Shown piece by piece: positions 1 to 8,269 of a DNA stretch of 56,393 bases. Source of the stretch: an uncultured Eubacteriales bacterium (GTDB lineage: Bacteria > Bacillota > Clostridia > Peptostreptococcales > Anaerovoracaceae); contig ONJG01000070.1 of the NCBI GenBank assembly GCA_900318105.1, positions 1-56,393 on the forward strand, read 5' to 3'. The notes below the pieces were generated by a model, which was not told the DNA's origin, made no database searches, and saw only the letters and a list, made by a program, of their open reading frames with translations. The number at the start of each line of letters is the position of its first letter. Position 1 is the stretch's first letter. The position numbers were made by a program, and so were the translations under genes.

Positions 1-38
1 AATTCCGGCGAGTCTGGTTTAAGGAGGAATTGAATAAA

Positions 39-569
39 ATGTATGCTATTATCAAGACCGGCGGCAAGCAGTACAGAGTACAGCAGGGCGACGAGTTCAG
101 AATTGAAAAACTCGATGCCAAAGTCGGAGAAAAAGTCGTTTTTGACGAAGTCGTTGCAGTAGGCGGTGACAAGCTCATCGTAGGAACACCGTTCGTGGAC
201 GGATACGTTGTAAACGCAGAAGTACTCGAGCAGGGTAAAGGCGACAAAGTAGTCATCTATAAGTACAAAGCCAAGAAAGATTACAGACGCAAGAACGGAC
301 ACAGACAGCCGTTTACTCTCGTAAAGATTACGGGAATAGGAGAGGGTAAAGCCCCTAAGGCTTCTGCAGCAAAGAAAGAAACTGCCAAGGCTGACACAAA
401 GAAAGCAGCAGATAAGGCAGAGAAGAAGCCTGCAAAGAAGGCTGAGGCACCAAAGGTAAGTGCTTCAATGAAGAAGGATGAGCTTCTTGCAGTTGCAAAG
501 GATATGGGTATCAAAGTTGATTCCAAGGCCACAAAGGCTGACATCCTTGCCGCAATCGAAGCTAAGTAA
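39..569 (+). CDS. rplU: Large ribosomal subunit protein bL21 with C-terminal extension
   Basis: Ribosomal protein L21, which binds 23S rRNA in the 50S subunit. Residues 1-102 are the canonical domain, starting [14 protein letters not shown] and containing the basic stretch [12 protein letters not shown]. The usual length is about 103 residues; this protein has 176. The extra part is a Lys/Ala-rich linker (about 103-143) followed by a SAP/HeH-like helical motif (about 144-176, [17 protein letters not shown] and on). I chose ATG 39 because AAGGAGG at 21-27 sits 11 bases before it; an in-frame TTG at 30 is too close. rpmA follows after 21 bases. No prp (ysxB) gene separates them, unlike most Bacillota. 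That the tail contacts nucleic acid is inference. Confidence 0.96.
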   Translation: MYAIIKTGGKQYRVQQGDEFRIEKLDAKVGEKVVFDEVVAVGGDKLIVGTPFVDGYVVNAEVLEQGKGDKVVIYKYKAKKDYRRKNGHRQPFTLVKITGIGEGKAPKASAAKKETAKADTKKAADKAEKKPAKKAEAPKVSASMKKDELLAVAKDMGIKVDSKATKADILAAIEAK

Positions 570-590
570 TAGAAATCGGAGGTAAGATCC

Positions 591-851
591 ATGTCAAGTA
601 AAAAAGGAGTAGGAAGTTCCAAGAACGGAAGAGATTCCGAGTCCAAGAGACTTGGACTCAAAGTAGGCGCCGGTGAATATGTAAGCGCAGGAAGCATCCT
701 CATGAGACAGAGAGGAACCAAATTCCATCCCGGTAACAACGTATCAAAGGGTGGAGATGATACACTCTTCGCTACAATCGACGGAACTGTTAAGTTCGAA
801 AGATACGATAAGAAGAGAAAGAAAATCAGCGTTTACAGCAAAGAAGCGTAA
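591..851 (+). CDS. rpmA: Large ribosomal subunit protein bL27, no N-terminal extension
   Basis: Ribosomal protein L27 (86 aa), whose N-terminus reaches the peptidyl-transferase centre. The sequence [20 protein letters not shown] near the start and the GTKFHPG segment are diagnostic. Most Bacillota make L27 with about nine extra N-terminal residues ending FFA, removed by the protease Prp. Here the gene starts directly with MSSKKG, so no cleavage is needed, which fits the absence of prp upstream. The start is fixed by GGAGGT at 578-583, seven bases before ATG. A hairpin terminator follows the stop. Confidence 0.97.
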   Translation: MSSKKGVGSSKNGRDSESKRLGLKVGAGEYVSAGSILMRQRGTKFHPGNNVSKGGDDTLFATIDGTVKFERYDKKRKKISVYSKEA

Positions 852-865
852 GTTCACAAACATAG

Positions 866-892
866 AGGCCCCTGCATTGTAGGGGCTTTTTT
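866..892 (+). terminator. Rho-independent terminator after rpmA
   Basis: Stem GCCCCT (868-873) pairs with AGGGGC (881-886), extended by A-T and G-T pairs, followed by a run of T to 892. It lies between rpmA and obg, only 11 bases before the obg start, so it may act as a partial terminator lowering obg expression relative to the ribosomal genes. Confidence 0.8.
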
Positions 893-903
893 AGAGGTTA
901 ATT

Positions 904-2187
904 ATGTTCGTAGACAGGGCGGAAATTACAGTTATATCCGGTAAAGGAGGTAACGGCGCGGTTACCTTCAGAAGAGATCCATATGTTCCTGACGGAGGAC
1001 CTGACGGTGGCGACGGAGGAAACGGCGGAAGTGTTATTTTGGTTGCCGATAATAATCTGAGGACACTAATGGACCTCAAGTTTAAGAGAAAATACCAGGC
1101 CGAAAACGGACATGACGGTATGAAACGCAATCGCTATGGCGCAAAAGGTAAAGATCTATATCTAAAGGTTCCCGTTGGAACCATGATTATAGACAAGGAA
1201 ACCGGTCATCTCATGAAGGATCTGGTTGAGGACGGAGACAGCGTGGTTGTGGCAAAGGGCGGACGCGGGGGCCGCGGCAACGTCCATTACAAGAGCAGCA
1301 TACGTCAGGCTCCGAATTTCGCAGAAGCAGGATCGGCTGCAAAAGAGAGACAGATAATTCTGGAGCTTAAACTGATAGCCGATGTAGGGCTTCTTGGTTT
1401 TCCTAATGTCGGAAAGTCCACACTTCTTTCCGTCTGCACAAATTCCAAACCCAAAATTGCAGGATATCATTTTACAACAATCGACCCCAATCTCGGAGTT
1501 GTGTATTTGCATGATACGAGCTTTGTTATGGCGGATATTGCGGGGATTATCGAAGGTGCCTCTCAGGGAGCAGGCCTCGGTTTTAAATTCCTCAAACATA
1601 TCGAACGGACCAAAGTGCTGATTCATGTTGTAGACATATCAGGTTCGGAAGGAAGAAATCCGATAGAGGATTATGACAAGATAATCAATGAACTAAAGCA
1701 GTATAATCCTGAGCTTCTCGATAAACCGCAGATAGTTGCAGCGAACAAGTGCGATATCATATTAGATCAGGAAGCAGCCGATGAGTTTTTCGGCTACATG
1801 AGAAAGATCGGACGCAAGGTATTCAAAATAAGCGCTGCCACGGGAGAGGGTGTACAGAATCTGCTCAATGAAGCGCTTTATCAGATTGAGCATTACGTTG
1901 AACCCGAAGGACATGGACTGACTATGTTTGACTTTGAGGCCGATGAAAGAGAAGACGATTACAAACTGATCAACGGATATCAGGACGAAGACGGTGCTTA
2001 TGTCCTGGAAGGAAAGCAGCTCAGTAAAATATTCAACTCCACGAATTTTACAGATTCCGGTTCCATCAGGTATTTGTATAACTATATTGAAAAGCAGGGA
2101 GGAATAAAACTGCTTAAAGATATCGGGCTCAAGGAAGGCGATACGGTCAGAATCGAGGATTTTGAATTCGAGTTTACAGAGGACTGA
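904..2187 (+). CDS. obg: GTPase Obg (CgtA)
   Basis: Obg GTPase, a 50S-assembly and stress-linked GTP-binding protein. At 427 aa it has all three domains: the glycine-rich Obg fold (1-158), the G domain, and a C-terminal OCT domain (about 345-427). G-motifs are visible: G1 GFPNVGKS (165-172), G3 DIAGIIEGAS (211-220) and G4 NKCD (281-284). G3 has Ala where DxPG is most common, but the Asp and Gly are kept. ATG 904 is preceded by AGAGGT at 893-898, directly after the rpmA terminator. The order rplU-rpmA-obg is typical of bacteria. Confidence 0.97.
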   Translation: MFVDRAEITVISGKGGNGAVTFRRDPYVPDGGPDGGDGGNGGSVILVADNNLRTLMDLKFKRKYQAENGHDGMKRNRYGAKGKDLYLKVPVGTMIIDKETGHLMKDLVEDGDSVVVAKGGRGGRGNVHYKSSIRQAPNFAEAGSAAKERQIILELKLIADVGLLGFPNVGKSTLLSVCTNSKPKIAGYHFTTIDPNLGVVYLHDTSFVMADIAGIIEGASQGAGLGFKFLKHIERTKVLIHVVDISGSEGRNPIEDYDKIINELKQYNPELLDKPQIVAANKCDIILDQEAADEFFGYMRKIGRKVFKISAATGEGVQNLLNEALYQIEHYVEPEGHGLTMFDFEADEREDDYKLINGYQDEDGAYVLEGKQLSKIFNSTNFTDSGSIRYLYNYIEKQGGIKLLKDIGLKEGDTVRIEDFEFEFTED

Positions 2188-2210
2188 TTCATAATAGAAA
2201 TAGCACACAA

Positions 2211-2233
2211 AGAGGCTCAGGCCTCTTTTTTTT
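2211..2233 (+). terminator. Rho-independent terminator after obg
   Basis: Perfect six-base stem AGAGGC (2211-2216) / GCCTCT (2221-2226) with a TCAG loop, followed by eight T. It closes the rplU-rpmA-obg group. Confidence 0.9.
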
Positions 2234-2425
2234 ACAAAATATGCATTCAATTCTACATTTTTTTAATGTCTGAAATAATGAGATGGCTTTATAGTGATTA
2301 TTATGTAGAAACGAGTGCATTTTTTGTATTTTTTCAGTACATTTCCGAAAATGATTCAGAATTTTATATATAATTGCGAATACTATATATTTGCGGCAAA
2401 AGTATTTGAAAGGAGCAAGCTTGTC

Positions 2426-3052
2426 ATGACAAATGCCGCAGATAAAATCAAATCATTTGCCGGTAATCTGGTAAGTGATAAAAAACTTCTTATTAAGATC
2501 CTATCAATAGCATGCATTCTCATACTTGCGCTTATTCTAAGAATCAGTAATTCCACTAAAAGCGACATCAGCGTTGAAACGACCACAGCAAATTCAGAGC
2601 CGGAAAGTGCCGAATTATTTGTAGACATTGGAGGAGCAGTGCATCGTCCCGGAGTATATAAAGTTGAAAACGGTACCAGATTATATGAGGTGGTGGAATT
2701 AGCAGGCGGTCTGAGAAGCGATGCAGACACTGATTCTGTCAATCAGGCGGCATTTGTCGAAGATGGAGCAAAAATAATTATACCCGTGTATTCGGAATTA
2801 GATGGTGACGAAGCATCTGTTTCTGCAGGCGGTAATATGCCTCAGGCTGGTATTGATGCTTCCGGAATCGTCAATATCAATTCAGCTGACAAGGACGCCT
2901 TAAAAACTCTTCCGGGTATTGGTGATGTAATAGCAGATCGTATTATTGAGTACAGATCTTTAAACAGATTTCAAAAAATAGAGGATCTTATGCAAGTAAA
3001 AGGAATCGGAGATTCAATATTTGAGAAGCTAAAAGACGTTATCACCATTTAA
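2426..3052 (+). CDS. comEA: ComEA-family DNA-binding competence protein
   Basis: Likely membrane-anchored DNA receptor of natural transformation. The protein (208 aa) has a short cytoplasmic N-terminus, one membrane segment (about residues 22-40), an SLBB domain (from about 62, VDIGGAVHRPGVYKVENGTR) and C-terminal paired helix-hairpin-helix motifs beginning VNINSADKDALKTLPGIGD. This is the ComEA arrangement of Gram-positive bacteria. I chose ATG 2426 because AAGGAG at 2410-2415 precedes it and it places the membrane helix near the N-terminus; a longer reading frame begins at 2315. comEB and comEC are not adjacent. The next gene starts 15 bases downstream. Whether the organism is transformable cannot be judged here. 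Confidence 0.88.
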   Translation: MTNAADKIKSFAGNLVSDKKLLIKILSIACILILALILRISNSTKSDISVETTTANSEPESAELFVDIGGAVHRPGVYKVENGTRLYEVVELAGGLRSDADTDSVNQAAFVEDGAKIIIPVYSELDGDEASVSAGGNMPQAGIDASGIVNINSADKDALKTLPGIGDVIADRIIEYRSLNRFQKIEDLMQVKGIGDSIFEKLKDVITI

Positions 3053-3067
3053 CAAAGGAGAGAGGAA

Positions 3068-3607
3068 ATGATTATAGATTTGATTAACAAGGAAAACAAT
3101 GTAATAGCATTGTTACTGAACGAATTGAAAAAACTGAACAAGCATATCAGTACCAACACAAAAATGTCAGAGCTCATAAAGAACAATGGCATTTTTCTAT
3201 ATGGATTCAATCCTGCCTCGAAAGTTGAGCCTGATGCTTATAAAAAATACGTTTCATTTATTAATGCCATTACTCATATTCTTGAGGAATTTGACATCAA
3301 TAAAAGAAATACCGGATATGCTTATATTGTGGATTCCGTAATGCTAATAATTGATCAGAATCGTATGGACTTAAGCATGCTGAACGATATCTATCCTTAT
3401 ATAAAGATAAAGTACAGATTGAACAGCATTTCATCGGTTGAACACAATATACGTAATGCAATTAATTCTGCTTATAAAAGATGTGCGAATGGAAAAATCA
3501 CAAGCAGAATGATTGATTATCTGCACAAACCGACAAATAAAGATTTTATCTTTACGGTTGCACACGAAGTTTGCACCAGGATGTGCGCTGATCTGATAAA
3601 GTCCTAA
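3068..3607 (+). CDS. Spo0A C-terminal-domain protein without receiver domain
   Basis: From about residue 67 to 179 this 179-aa protein resembles the DNA-binding domain of the sporulation regulator Spo0A. The pattern GYAYIVDSVMLIIDQN (83-98) matches the GYxYLxxAIxMV helix. ISSVEHNIRNAINSAY (121-136) matches the recognition helix TxSRVERAIRHAIEVAW. KPTNKDFIFTVA (about 154-165) matches KPTNSEFIAMVAD. The first 65 residues do not form a phospho-receiver: I see no conserved Asp or Lys pattern. It lies 15 bases after comEA with SD AAAGGAG, so the two are probably co-transcribed. It may be a DNA-binding regulator that does not need phosphorylation. The domain assignment is from motif similarity; target genes are unknown. 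Confidence 0.72.
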   Translation: MIIDLINKENNVIALLLNELKKLNKHISTNTKMSELIKNNGIFLYGFNPASKVEPDAYKKYVSFINAITHILEEFDINKRNTGYAYIVDSVMLIIDQNRMDLSMLNDIYPYIKIKYRLNSISSVEHNIRNAINSAYKRCANGKITSRMIDYLHKPTNKDFIFTVAHEVCTRMCADLIKS

Positions 3608-3665
3608 GTTGATTTATATTATTCCTTCGTGATAGCATAACTGCTGAAAACGGAGGAAAACGCTG

Positions 3666-3848
3666 ATGGAAAAGATTAAAATTGACAGAATCAACGAGCT
3701 TGCTCATAAGTCCAAAGAAGAAGGACTGTCCGAAGAGGAAAAAATGGAGCAAGCTTTACTACGTCAGGAATTTCTGGCGGAGATAAGAGCAGATGTACGT
3801 GCTTCGCTCGAATCCATTGAAATTGTAGATGATTCAGAATATAATTAA
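3666..3848 (+). CDS. DUF896 (UPF0291, YnzC-like) small protein
   Basis: A 60-aa protein of the DUF896 family. The motifs KIDRINELAHKSK and LSEEEKMEQALLRQEFL match Bacillus YnzC (RINELAAKAK...TEEEKAEQQKLRQEYL). The family forms small helical hairpins; some members are linked to the SOS region in Bacillus, but the molecular role is not established. GGAGG at 3653-3657 supports the start. It ends 36 bases before alaS. Confidence 0.85.
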   Translation: MEKIKIDRINELAHKSKEEGLSEEEKMEQALLRQEFLAEIRADVRASLESIEIVDDSEYN

Positions 3849-3884
3849 TGGGTGCAAAAAACTCAAATCAGGAGATAGTAACAT

Positions 3885-6500
3885 ATGAAAAACCTCGGTG
3901 TAAATGAATTAAGAGATATGTTCAGGGATTTCTTTGTAAGCAAGGACCATTATGCGGGTGGTTCAGCTTCTCTGATTCCTCAGAATGATAAAAGCCTGAT
4001 GATAATAAACTCCGGCATGGCTCCGCTAAAACCTTATTTCGCAGGTGTGGAGACTCCTCCGAGCAAGAGAATGACAACATGCCAGAAGTGCATCAGAACC
4101 AACGATATTGATAATGTCGGAAAAACAGCAAGACACGGTACTTTTTTTGAAATGCTCGGCAATTTCAGTTTCGGAGATTATTTCAAAAAAGAGTCGCTGG
4201 AATGGGGCTGGGAATTCTGCACTGAATGGCTCGAGATGCCGGCCGATAAACTCTGGGCCACTATTTATGAAGATGATGACGAGGCTTATGAAATCTGGAA
4301 GAATGACATAGGCATGCCGGAAGAAAAAATCGTAAGACTCGGAAAAGATGACAACTTCTGGGAGATCGGTCTCGGACCATGCGGACCTTGTTCGGAAATC
4401 TATTACGACAGAGGACCGGAGTGGGGCTGCGGAAAACCCGACTGCAAACCCGGGTGTGACTGTGACAGATATCTTGAATTCTGGAATCATGTATTCACTC
4501 AGTTTGACAAACAGGAAGACGGCTCATATCCGAGGCTTGCTCATCCTAATATTGACACCGGAATGGGTCTTGAGAGGCTGGCCTGCATACTGCAGGGCGT
4601 GGACTCAATCTTTGACGTTGATACAGTTAAATACATAAGAGATGCCATCACGGATATGGCGGGTGTTAAGTACCAGGACGGCAACTTAAAAGTTGATGTA
4701 AGCGTCAGAATCATAACCGATCACATGAGATCGATGGTATTTATGATAGCCGACGGTATTCTTCCAAGCAATGAAGGAAGAGGTTACATACTCAAGAGAA
4801 TCATCAGACGTGCCGCAAGGCATGCAAAACTCCTCGGAATAACAGAGGAAAGCCCACTTTCTGTACTTGCCGAAAGCGTGATAGAAACATCGGGAAAAGC
4901 CTATCCTGAACTTGTCGAAAAGCATGATTACATCATCAAGATGATTAGAAATGAAGAAATGCACTTCGCCAAGACTCTTGATAACGGTATACAGATTCTC
5001 GATGGCTACATGGAAGACATGAAAGCAAACGGAAGCACGGAGCTCTCCGGAGACCTTACTTTCAAGCTTTATGATACTTATGGTTTTCCGCTTGAAGTCA
5101 CTCAGGAGATTCTCGAAGAAAACGGCATGACCGCTGATGTTGACGGTTTCAACGAAAACATGAAGCACCAGAAAGACATGGCCAGGGCTCGCCAGAAAGA
5201 TACGGAGGACGAAGCATGGAGAGATGCCGGAGAGTACAGCGATCTTCCGCATACAATCTTCCTTGGATATACCGAAGAAAGCGGCGAAGCAGAAGTGCTT
5301 TATGTCGGAAACTTCGATGAAAACCGCAGGTTTGTTATTCTGGATCAGACTCCGTTTTATGCCACAAGCGGCGGTCAGGTTTATGATACCGGTACAATCA
5401 CAAAGGGAAGCGATTCTCTGAGAGTTGTTGATGTCATAAAGGAAAATGACATTTATCTCCACGTTATTAATGCTGATGATGCAGGGCTTGCAGACCAGCT
5501 CAGCAAGGGAGATAAAGTATCTCTTGCTATAGATTCAATCAGAAGACATAGAATTGCCAGGTCGCACTCCGCAACGCATCTGCTTCAGCAGGCTTTGAGA
5601 GATGTGCTCGGTGACCACGTGATGCAGGCAGGATCTTATGTTGATGACAACTACCTCAGATTCGACTTCAACCACTTCCAGGCAGTGACTCCGGAGGAAA
5701 TCGAAAAACTTGAGGATGTTGTAAATGAAAAAGTGGACGAATATCTGCCGGTTAAAATGGAAGAGATGCCGATTGATGATGCCAAGAAACTCGGCGCGAT
5801 GGCTCTCTTCGGTGAGAAATACGGAGACATTGTGCGTGTTGTAAGCATGGGCGACTACAGCGTTGAGTTCTGCGGAGGCACACATGTTGATAACACCGGT
5901 AAGGTCGGCGGCTTTAAAATTGTAAGCGAGTCAGGTATAGCTGCAGGTGTAAGACGTATTGAAGCCATCACAGGTTCCAATGTAATCAAATATCTGGCAG
6001 GTAAAGAAGCAACGCTCAGCACTGTTGCTAACACGCTGAAATCAACGGAAACAGACCTAACACGCAAAGCAGCTCAGGTAATGAGCGACATTAAGTCTCT
6101 TGAAAATACAATTAAAACTTTTAAATCTGACGAGATAAGCGGCGCAGTTGATGATATAATTAATTCAGCTAAAGAAGTCGGAGGAGTCAGATTAATCACC
6201 AGGCTGTTTGAGGACAGCGATGTGGATCAGCTCAGAAGCATCAGTGATGCCGTTAAGGAAAACACTGATGATGTGATAATGGTATTCGCGGCAGTGAAAG
6301 ACGGAAAGGTGACATTTATAGTTTCCGTCAGCGAGGATCTTATCGGCAAAGGCTATCATGCCGGCAAACTGATCAAAGACATAGCTGCAGCTGCGGGCGG
6401 CGGTGGTGGTGGTAAAGCCAATATGGCTCAGGCCGGCGCCAAAGACCCGTCAAAAGTTGATGATGCATTCAGAAAAGCTGAAGAACTTCTGACAACTTAG
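3885..6500 (+). CDS. alaS: Alanine--tRNA ligase
   Basis: Alanyl-tRNA synthetase (871 aa, usual length about 875). The class II catalytic domain is at the N-terminus, with MTTCQKCIRTNDIDNVGKT and RHGTFFEMLGNFSFGDYFK. The editing domain carries the zinc motif HSATH (561-565) and CGGTH (663-667). The C-terminal C-Ala domain ends in a Gly-rich stretch before KANMAQAGAKDPSK. ATG 3885 has AGGAGA at 3870-3875. Only 36 bases precede the gene, so there is no room for a T-box leader. ireB and ruvX follow, the conserved Bacillota alaS-yrzL-yrrK order. Confidence 0.98.
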   Translation: MKNLGVNELRDMFRDFFVSKDHYAGGSASLIPQNDKSLMIINSGMAPLKPYFAGVETPPSKRMTTCQKCIRTNDIDNVGKTARHGTFFEMLGNFSFGDYFKKESLEWGWEFCTEWLEMPADKLWATIYEDDDEAYEIWKNDIGMPEEKIVRLGKDDNFWEIGLGPCGPCSEIYYDRGPEWGCGKPDCKPGCDCDRYLEFWNHVFTQFDKQEDGSYPRLAHPNIDTGMGLERLACILQGVDSIFDVDTVKYIRDAITDMAGVKYQDGNLKVDVSVRIITDHMRSMVFMIADGILPSNEGRGYILKRIIRRAARHAKLLGITEESPLSVLAESVIETSGKAYPELVEKHDYIIKMIRNEEMHFAKTLDNGIQILDGYMEDMKANGSTELSGDLTFKLYDTYGFPLEVTQEILEENGMTADVDGFNENMKHQKDMARARQKDTEDEAWRDAGEYSDLPHTIFLGYTEESGEAEVLYVGNFDENRRFVILDQTPFYATSGGQVYDTGTITKGSDSLRVVDVIKENDIYLHVINADDAGLADQLSKGDKVSLAIDSIRRHRIARSHSATHLLQQALRDVLGDHVMQAGSYVDDNYLRFDFNHFQAVTPEEIEKLEDVVNEKVDEYLPVKMEEMPIDDAKKLGAMALFGEKYGDIVRVVSMGDYSVEFCGGTHVDNTGKVGGFKIVSESGIAAGVRRIEAITGSNVIKYLAGKEATLSTVANTLKSTETDLTRKAAQVMSDIKSLENTIKTFKSDEISGAVDDIINSAKEVGGVRLITRLFEDSDVDQLRSISDAVKENTDDVIMVFAAVKDGKVTFIVSVSEDLIGKGYHAGKLIKDIAAAAGGGGGGKANMAQAGAKDPSKVDDAFRKAEELLTT

Positions 6501-6520
6501 TCAAAGGGAGGATACATATA

Positions 6521-6772
6521 ATGAGCAAGAACACTATTATGTTCGAAGGATTCAAGGACAGTCAAATGGACAAAAAAGAAACTCTGATGGAAATTTACGC
6601 AGCGCTCACTGAACGCGGATATAATGCAATCGATCAGATTGTAGGCTATCTGACATCCGGTGATCCTTCGTATATCACAAGCCACAATAACGCAAGAAAT
6701 CTCATCCTTAAAATTGACAGGGACGAGCTTCTTGAGGAGATTCTTGTGAATTATCTGAATATCAGCAAGTAA
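6521..6772 (+). CDS. ireB: IreB family regulatory phosphoprotein (UPF0297)
   Basis: An 83-aa IreB/YrzL-type protein. The family core is plain: LMEIYAALTERGYNAIDQIVGYLTSGDPSYITSHNNAR. In Enterococcus IreB is phosphorylated on N-terminal Thr by the kinase IreK and influences cephalosporin resistance; Thr5 here could be a site, but that is inference. GGGAG lies 12 bases before the ATG. It sits between alaS and ruvX as in Bacillus and Clostridium, and ruvX begins three bases after its stop. Confidence 0.92.
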   Translation: MSKNTIMFEGFKDSQMDKKETLMEIYAALTERGYNAIDQIVGYLTSGDPSYITSHNNARNLILKIDRDELLEEILVNYLNISK

Positions 6773-6775
6773 TTA

Positions 6776-7219
6776 ATGAGAATACTCGGGCTTGATGTAG
6801 GAACTAAAACAGTGGGGGTCGCAGTCAGCGACCCTCTTGGCGTTATCGCAACAGGTGTAACGACAATAGACAGGGTAGGCATCAGAAAGGACACAGGCAA
6901 GGTCATAGACTATATAAGAGAATATGACTGTGATACAGTCGTCATAGGCCTGCCTCTTTCTCTCGACGGTGATGACTCCGTGCAGACCGAAAAGGTAAGG
7001 GAGTTTCGCAGAATGCTCGAAAACAAACTGAGAAGCTCGGGCAAATTATCCTCTGTAAGAGTCGAATGGCAGGACGAGAGATATTCCACTGTTGAGGCCG
7101 AAGAAGTCCTCATAGAGGCAAATATGAGCCGTGAGGACAGGAAGAAAATCATAGACAGACAGGCCGCAATAGTTATATTGCAGCGTTATCTAGACAGAAT
7201 CTCTGCAGACAAATTATAA
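6776..7219 (+). CDS. ruvX: RuvX/YqgF family pre-16S rRNA nuclease (putative Holliday junction resolvase)
   Basis: RNase H-like nuclease of the YqgF family (147 aa). The start MRILGLDVGTKTVGVAVSD carries the first catalytic Asp. GLPLSLDG follows, and WQDERYSTVEAEEVL holds the DER motif. E. coli YqgF matures the 16S rRNA 5' end; a Holliday junction role has also been proposed. ATG 6776 lies three bases after the ireB stop without its own strong Shine-Dalgarno, suggesting coupled translation. The LysR gene begins 11 bases after its stop. Confidence 0.95.
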   Translation: MRILGLDVGTKTVGVAVSDPLGVIATGVTTIDRVGIRKDTGKVIDYIREYDCDTVVIGLPLSLDGDDSVQTEKVREFRRMLENKLRSSGKLSSVRVEWQDERYSTVEAEEVLIEANMSREDRKKIIDRQAAIVILQRYLDRISADKL

Positions 7220-7230
7220 GGAGACTTTTG

Positions 7231-8115
7231 ATGAACGACCTGATGATTGATTATTTCATGGCGGTTGCGACAAATCTGAGTTTCACCAAGACATCAAAAG
7301 AGCTATTTGTCTCACAACCCGCAATTTCAAAACAAATAACTCAGCTTGAGAAAGAACTCGGAGCCAGACTCTTCAGTCGTAACAATAAAGAAACACAGCT
7401 GACTGAAGTAGGAAGGCTCTACTTTGATTTTTTCAGCAGATATAAGTCTGATTTCATGAGCACGAAAATTGAAGCAGACAGAATACTCGGAAAGAAAAAA
7501 GGAATCATACGCGTCGGTTTTCTGGAAGGCTGGGATCTATTTAACATAATCCCGCCTATGATGAAACAGTTTAAAGAATGCTACCCGGATTCGGATATTA
7601 TCATAAACTGCTGCGGAGTAAAGGAACTATCAAGCGGTCTTCTGACACATGCTCTTGATATAGCCGTCACATTTAAAAACTCAATTAACATGTACCGCGA
7701 GATAGAGTGCAGGGATGTAACGGATATAGGGAAAGTACTTGTGTTTTCCGCAAATCATCCGCTTGCGAAAAAGGAGCCGTCAGAACTTTCGTTAAAGGAC
7801 TTCAGTGATGATGCGTTCTTTGCTCCCTGGTCCATAGTGGACAGCATGATAATCGATGCTATTTCATCATATACAAGACCTTATGGTTTTGTACCCGATG
7901 TCACATTTGTAAAGAATCATGAATCGATGGTCACATGCGTACGCAATAATATGGGTGTGGCGATAATGGATGAATGGGTGTGGGCCAAAGACGCGGCCGA
8001 TCTCAGATGGATACCGTTTGATGCACGTGACAGGGTTACCGTCGCAAGATTTAAAGCCAATGATTCCGAGTACGTGCTTAAAATGGAGGATATACTTGAA
8101 AATATTCTGAGCTGA
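7231..8115 (+). CDS. LysR family transcriptional regulator
   Basis: LysR-type regulator (294 aa) with an N-terminal winged helix-turn-helix (about residues 1-60). The signature is LSFTKTSKELFVSQPAISKQ, then LEKELGARLF. A type 2 periplasmic-binding-fold effector domain follows. I chose ATG 7231, seven bases after AAGGAG (7218-7223), over a TTG one codon upstream. It is read together with ruvX but stands just before the redox cluster on the same strand and ends at a hairpin terminator. It is a good candidate regulator of the 8.3-15.6 kb genes, although LysR genes are more often divergent from their targets. The effector is unknown. Confidence 0.93.
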   Translation: MNDLMIDYFMAVATNLSFTKTSKELFVSQPAISKQITQLEKELGARLFSRNNKETQLTEVGRLYFDFFSRYKSDFMSTKIEADRILGKKKGIIRVGFLEGWDLFNIIPPMMKQFKECYPDSDIIINCCGVKELSSGLLTHALDIAVTFKNSINMYREIECRDVTDIGKVLVFSANHPLAKKEPSELSLKDFSDDAFFAPWSIVDSMIIDAISSYTRPYGFVPDVTFVKNHESMVTCVRNNMGVAIMDEWVWAKDAADLRWIPFDARDRVTVARFKANDSEYVLKMEDILENILS

Positions 8116-8148
8116 TAAAATATACATGCTTAAATCCTTGCAACTACT

Positions 8149-8177
8149 AATCCATAACCATATGGTTATGGATTTTT
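8149..8177 (+). terminator. Palindromic terminator after the LysR gene
   Basis: A perfect 26-base palindrome with arms of 13 (AATCCATAACCAT at 8149-8161 and its complement at 8162-8174), running into five T at 8173-8177. It separates the LysR gene from the cluster promoter. Its perfect symmetry would also allow it to serve as an operator. Confidence 0.65.
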
Positions 8178-8211
8178 ATTCTGAATAGAAATTATACTTC
8201 TGACTGCTTCG

Positions 8212-8241
8212 TTGATAAAATTTAAACAAGATATATATTAT
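8212..8241 (+). promoter_or_regulatory. Candidate sigma-A promoter of the redox cluster
   Basis: TTGATA at 8212-8217 stands 18 bases from TATTAT (8236-8241) or 16 bases from TATATT (8234-8239). It lies between the terminator at 8149-8177 and the start at 8270, so it could drive the membrane protein and the genes behind it. Confidence 0.45.
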
Positions 8242-8269
8242 GATTGCTTTTGTAAGCAGGGAGGAAGAT

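Noticed and set aside
2369-2374. TATAAT before comEA as a promoter
   Set aside because: No acceptable -35 is found 16-18 bases upstream in this A/T-rich stretch, so I do not list it as a feature, although comEA probably has its own promoter after the obg terminator.
3849-3884. Possible T-box leader before alaS
   Set aside because: The gap is only 36 bases and holds just a Shine-Dalgarno. The gaps before leuS, hisS and aspS are also far too short for a T-box.
4686-5462. 258-aa open frame on the - strand within alaS
   Set aside because: Antisense to conserved alaS with no domain or ribosome site.
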